From: a bacterium UBP10_UBA1149
GTDB taxonomy: Bacteria > Desulfobacterota > Binatia > UBA1149
Reading direction: 5' to 3'
Length of the DNA: 15,776 bases
Assembly (NCBI GenBank): GCA_002311335.1
Contig: DBZX01000056.1
Span: 15,821 to 31,596, forward strand
Every line of letters starts with the position of its first letter. The first letter of the stretch is position 1. Positions 13,677 to 15,776 of the stretch are shown here, piece after piece. The notes below the pieces were generated by a model. That model ran no database searches and was not told the origin of the DNA. It saw nothing but the letters and a program-made list of their open reading frames with translations. The position numbers and the translations under genes were made by a program.

Positions 13677-15776
13677 ATGTTCCTGCCCGAGATCTGTATC
13701 AAGCGCCCCGTCCTGACCACCGTGTTGTCGCTGTCGATGCTCGCGGTAGGACTCGTTGGCTACTCGCGCCTGCCGGTCCGCGAACTACCCGCCGTCGACT
13801 TTCCGATCATCTCGGTTTCCACGGTGCTGCCCGGCGCGAGTGCGCAGGTAGTAGAAACCGAGATCACCGAGGTGCTCGAAGAAGAACTCAACGGCATAGA
13901 AGGCGTGCAGTTCATCCGCTCGGTATCGACCGAGCAGGTGAGCAACATCACCCTGCAGTTTGAGCTCCACCGCGACATAGACTCCGCCGCCCAGGACGTG
14001 CGCGACAAGGTTTCGCGCGTGCGCAGGCGGCTGCCCGAAGACGCCGAGCAACCCCGCGTATCCAAGGTCGACATCGACGCCCAGGCCATCATGTGGCTCG
14101 CCCTGCACTCGAGCACCCGCAACCCCTTTGAACGCATGCACATGGTCGACAAGGTCATCAAGCCGCTGGTCCAAGTTGTACCCGGCGTGGGCAGCGTGCT
14201 CGTGGGTGGGTCCAACCGCAAGGCCATACGCATAGAACTGGACCGCTCGAGGCTCGCCGCGCACGGCATCACGGTGGGCGACGTGGAGCACGCGCTCGTG
14301 ACCCGCAACGTCGAGCTTCCCTCGGGCCGCGTGGAAGGCCAGTGGCGCGAGTTCGTAGTGCGGACGCACGGCGAGGTTTCTTCGCCCGAAGAATTCGAGG
14401 AGCTGGTGGTCGCGACGAGAAACGGGCACCCGATTCGAGTAGGTGACGTGGGCAAGGCCCGCTACGGATTTAACAACGAGCGTACCCGGGCCAGGTTCAA
14501 CGGCACGCCCACCTCGGGACTGGGCATAGTAAAGCAGTCGGGCTCCAACACGCTCACGGTAACCGGGGGTGTAAAAGACCTGCACCGACGGCTCGACGGC
14601 CAACTGCCCGAAGGCTACCAACTCGACATCGCCTACGACCAGTCGGGCTTCATCGAGGACTCGGTGCGCGAGGTAAAGCAGTCGCTGGTCGTGGCCGGTG
14701 TGCTGGTGCTGCTGGTCATATTCGTGTTCCTGCAAAGCATACGCACCACGCTGATCCCGAGCATAACGATGCCGGTGGCCATCATGTTCGCGTTCGGGAT
14801 GCTCTACTTCCTCGATTTCTCAATAAACAACCTCACCCTGCTGGCCCTGACACTGGTGATAGGCGTGGTGGTGGACGACGCGATCATCGTCGTGGAAAAC
14901 ATCTACCGCCACATGGAGAACGGGGCCACGCGCATACAAGCCGCCATCACTGCCAGCAGCGAAATAGCCTTCGCGGTCATCTCTACCACCCTCACCCTGC
15001 TGGCGGTGTTCGTGCCCATTGCCTTCATGTCGGGCGTGGTGGGCAGGTTCTTCTACGAGTTCGGCATCGCGGTTGCGGTGGCTGTCAGCGCGTCGAGTTT
15101 CGTTGCGCTCACGCTCACACCCATGCTCTGCTCGAGGTTCCTTTCGGTGGGCAGCACGGCGCGAAGGGAAGGCGTGCTGGGCAGCATGGCGCGGCGTTTC
15201 GACTCCGACGTCGAGGCTCTTTCGAGAGGCTACCGGCGCGCGCTTGAGTGGGCGCTCAACCACGGACGCTGGCTGGCGGCGCTGCTGCTGCTCGCGATAG
15301 TGGTGAGCGGGCTGCTGTTCATGTCGGTGGGCAAGGAGTTCCTGCCCCAGGACGACCGTGGGTATTTTGTTGCCGTTATCAGCACCCCGGAAGGATCGAC
15401 CCTTGACTACCAGGATCGTTACCAGCGACAGGTCGAGAAACTGCTCGACACCACTCCCGAAGTGGCAACCTACTTTTCCATTCTCGCCATAACCCGCGGC
15501 GGACCGGGAAAGGTGAACAGCGGTATAATGTTCGTCGGGCTTCAGCCCCATGACCAACGCGAACGCAGCATGGCCGAAGTGCTGGGTGAGCTCAGGGGAA
15601 GAGCCGCATCGATAGCCGGCGCCGACGCGTATTTTCTTACTTCGAACGCCCTGCAACGCAGCCGCCGCAGTAAACCGCTGCAGTTCGTCATCCAGCACAA
15701 CGACTTCGACGAGCTGGCCAGGCAGGCCTTACTGCTCAAGACCGCGCTCGAAGACGAGCCCGGCTTCATCGACGTC
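13677..15776 (+). CDS. RND efflux transporter, inner-membrane subunit (HAE-1 / AcrB-like), C-terminus cut off by window edge
   Basis: This is a proton-driven trimeric pump for export of hydrophobic or amphiphilic compounds. The 700 visible codons are open to the last base, and about 320-350 residues should be missing against the usual ~1030. The N-terminus IKRPVLTTVLSLSMLAVGLVGY is the first membrane helix, followed by RLPVRELPAVDFP and the porter domain. Helices 2-4 begin near residue 335. The proton-relay pair Asp400-Asp401 lies in GVVVDDAIIVVEN (396-408), the usual HAE-1 motif. Further helices (about 430-500) and FMSVGKEFLPQDDRGYF, the start of the second periplasmic part, are present. The ATG at 13677 lies 4 bases after the adaptor stop, with only a weak GAAG as ribosome binding site, suggesting coupling to the adaptor. 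The intact motifs suggest an active pump. Confidence 0.97.
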   Translation, partial: MFLPEICIKRPVLTTVLSLSMLAVGLVGYSRLPVRELPAVDFPIISVSTVLPGASAQVVETEITEVLEEELNGIEGVQFIRSVSTEQVSNITLQFELHRDIDSAAQDVRDKVSRVRRRLPEDAEQPRVSKVDIDAQAIMWLALHSSTRNPFERMHMVDKVIKPLVQVVPGVGSVLVGGSNRKAIRIELDRSRLAAHGITVGDVEHALVTRNVELPSGRVEGQWREFVVRTHGEVSSPEEFEELVVATRNGHPIRVGDVGKARYGFNNERTRARFNGTPTSGLGIVKQSGSNTLTVTGGVKDLHRRLDGQLPEGYQLDIAYDQSGFIEDSVREVKQSLVVAGVLVLLVIFVFLQSIRTTLIPSITMPVAIMFAFGMLYFLDFSINNLTLLALTLVIGVVVDDAIIVVENIYRHMENGATRIQAAITASSEIAFAVISTTLTLLAVFVPIAFMSGVVGRFFYEFGIAVAVAVSASSFVALTLTPMLCSRFLSVGSTARREGVLGSMARRFDSDVEALSRGYRRALEWALNHGRWLAALLLLAIVVSGLLFMSVGKEFLPQDDRGYFVAVISTPEGSTLDYQDRYQRQVEKLLDTTPEVATYFSILAITRGGPGKVNSGIMFVGLQPHDQRERSMAEVLGELRGRAASIAGADAYFLTSNALQRSRRSKPLQFVIQHNDFDELARQALLLKTALEDEPGFIDV

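Noticed and set aside
1..15776. Mobile element, prophage, CRISPR array, tRNA or defence island
   Set aside because: No transposase, integrase, terminal inverted repeat, spaced direct-repeat array or cloverleaf was seen. Gene content is housekeeping and composition looks even.

Overview
The window is GC-rich (roughly two-thirds GC by eye), almost fully coding, and reads as chromosomal DNA of a Gram-negative, probably uncultured, bacterium. Support for that includes two lipoproteins, an RND (HAE-1) efflux pump with its periplasmic adaptor, a GlnE adenylyltransferase, and a folate-dependent TrmFO of the kind found in Deltaproteobacteria-like, alphaproteobacterial and Firmicute lineages but absent from enterics. 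GTG and TTG starts are common. Isoleucine ATA codons are far commoner than ATT, which is odd for such high GC. A Desulfobacterota, Myxococcota or Binatota-like origin is my inference, not a demonstrated fact.

Left half (1-9224, minus strand): seven genes are packed tightly in one apparent operon, read from right to left: trpG/pabA, an unknown lipoprotein, dprA, topA, trmFO, an HU-family DNA-binding protein, and glnE, which runs off the left edge without its C-terminus. Two junctions are 4-base ATGA overlaps (trpG/lipoprotein and trmFO/HU), and topA/trmFO and HU/glnE are almost abutting. The dprA-topA-trmFO block is a known conserved order. Here it is followed by HU and glnE instead of the xerC-hslVU genes that often come next. 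A short AT-richer divergent spacer (9225-9332) carries a perfect TATAAT facing the operon.

Right half (9333-15776, plus strand): comM (AAA+ branch-migration helicase of transformation) is divergent from the trpG-dprA operon. A 1-Cys peroxiredoxin follows, with its own strong ribosome binding site and a possible promoter. It overlaps by 28 bases an exported alpha/beta-hydrolase-fold protein whose nucleophile elbow and His position look degenerate. After a GC-rich spacer with an alternating C-run/G-run/C-run comes an RND efflux pair: a lipoprotein adaptor and an inner-membrane transporter cut off by the right edge after 700 residues.

Functional threads: incoming single-stranded DNA processing (DprA, ComM), DNA topology and nucleoid structure (TopA with a histone-H1-like lysine tail, HU), nitrogen-status control (GlnE), tRNA modification (TrmFO), folate or tryptophan amidotransfer (TrpG/PabA), peroxide defence and efflux. 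I see no tRNA, rRNA, CRISPR array, insertion sequence, phage gene or recognisable new defence system. The most interesting items are the apparent pseudo-enzyme, the changed dprA-topA-trmFO neighbourhood, and the TopA tail.
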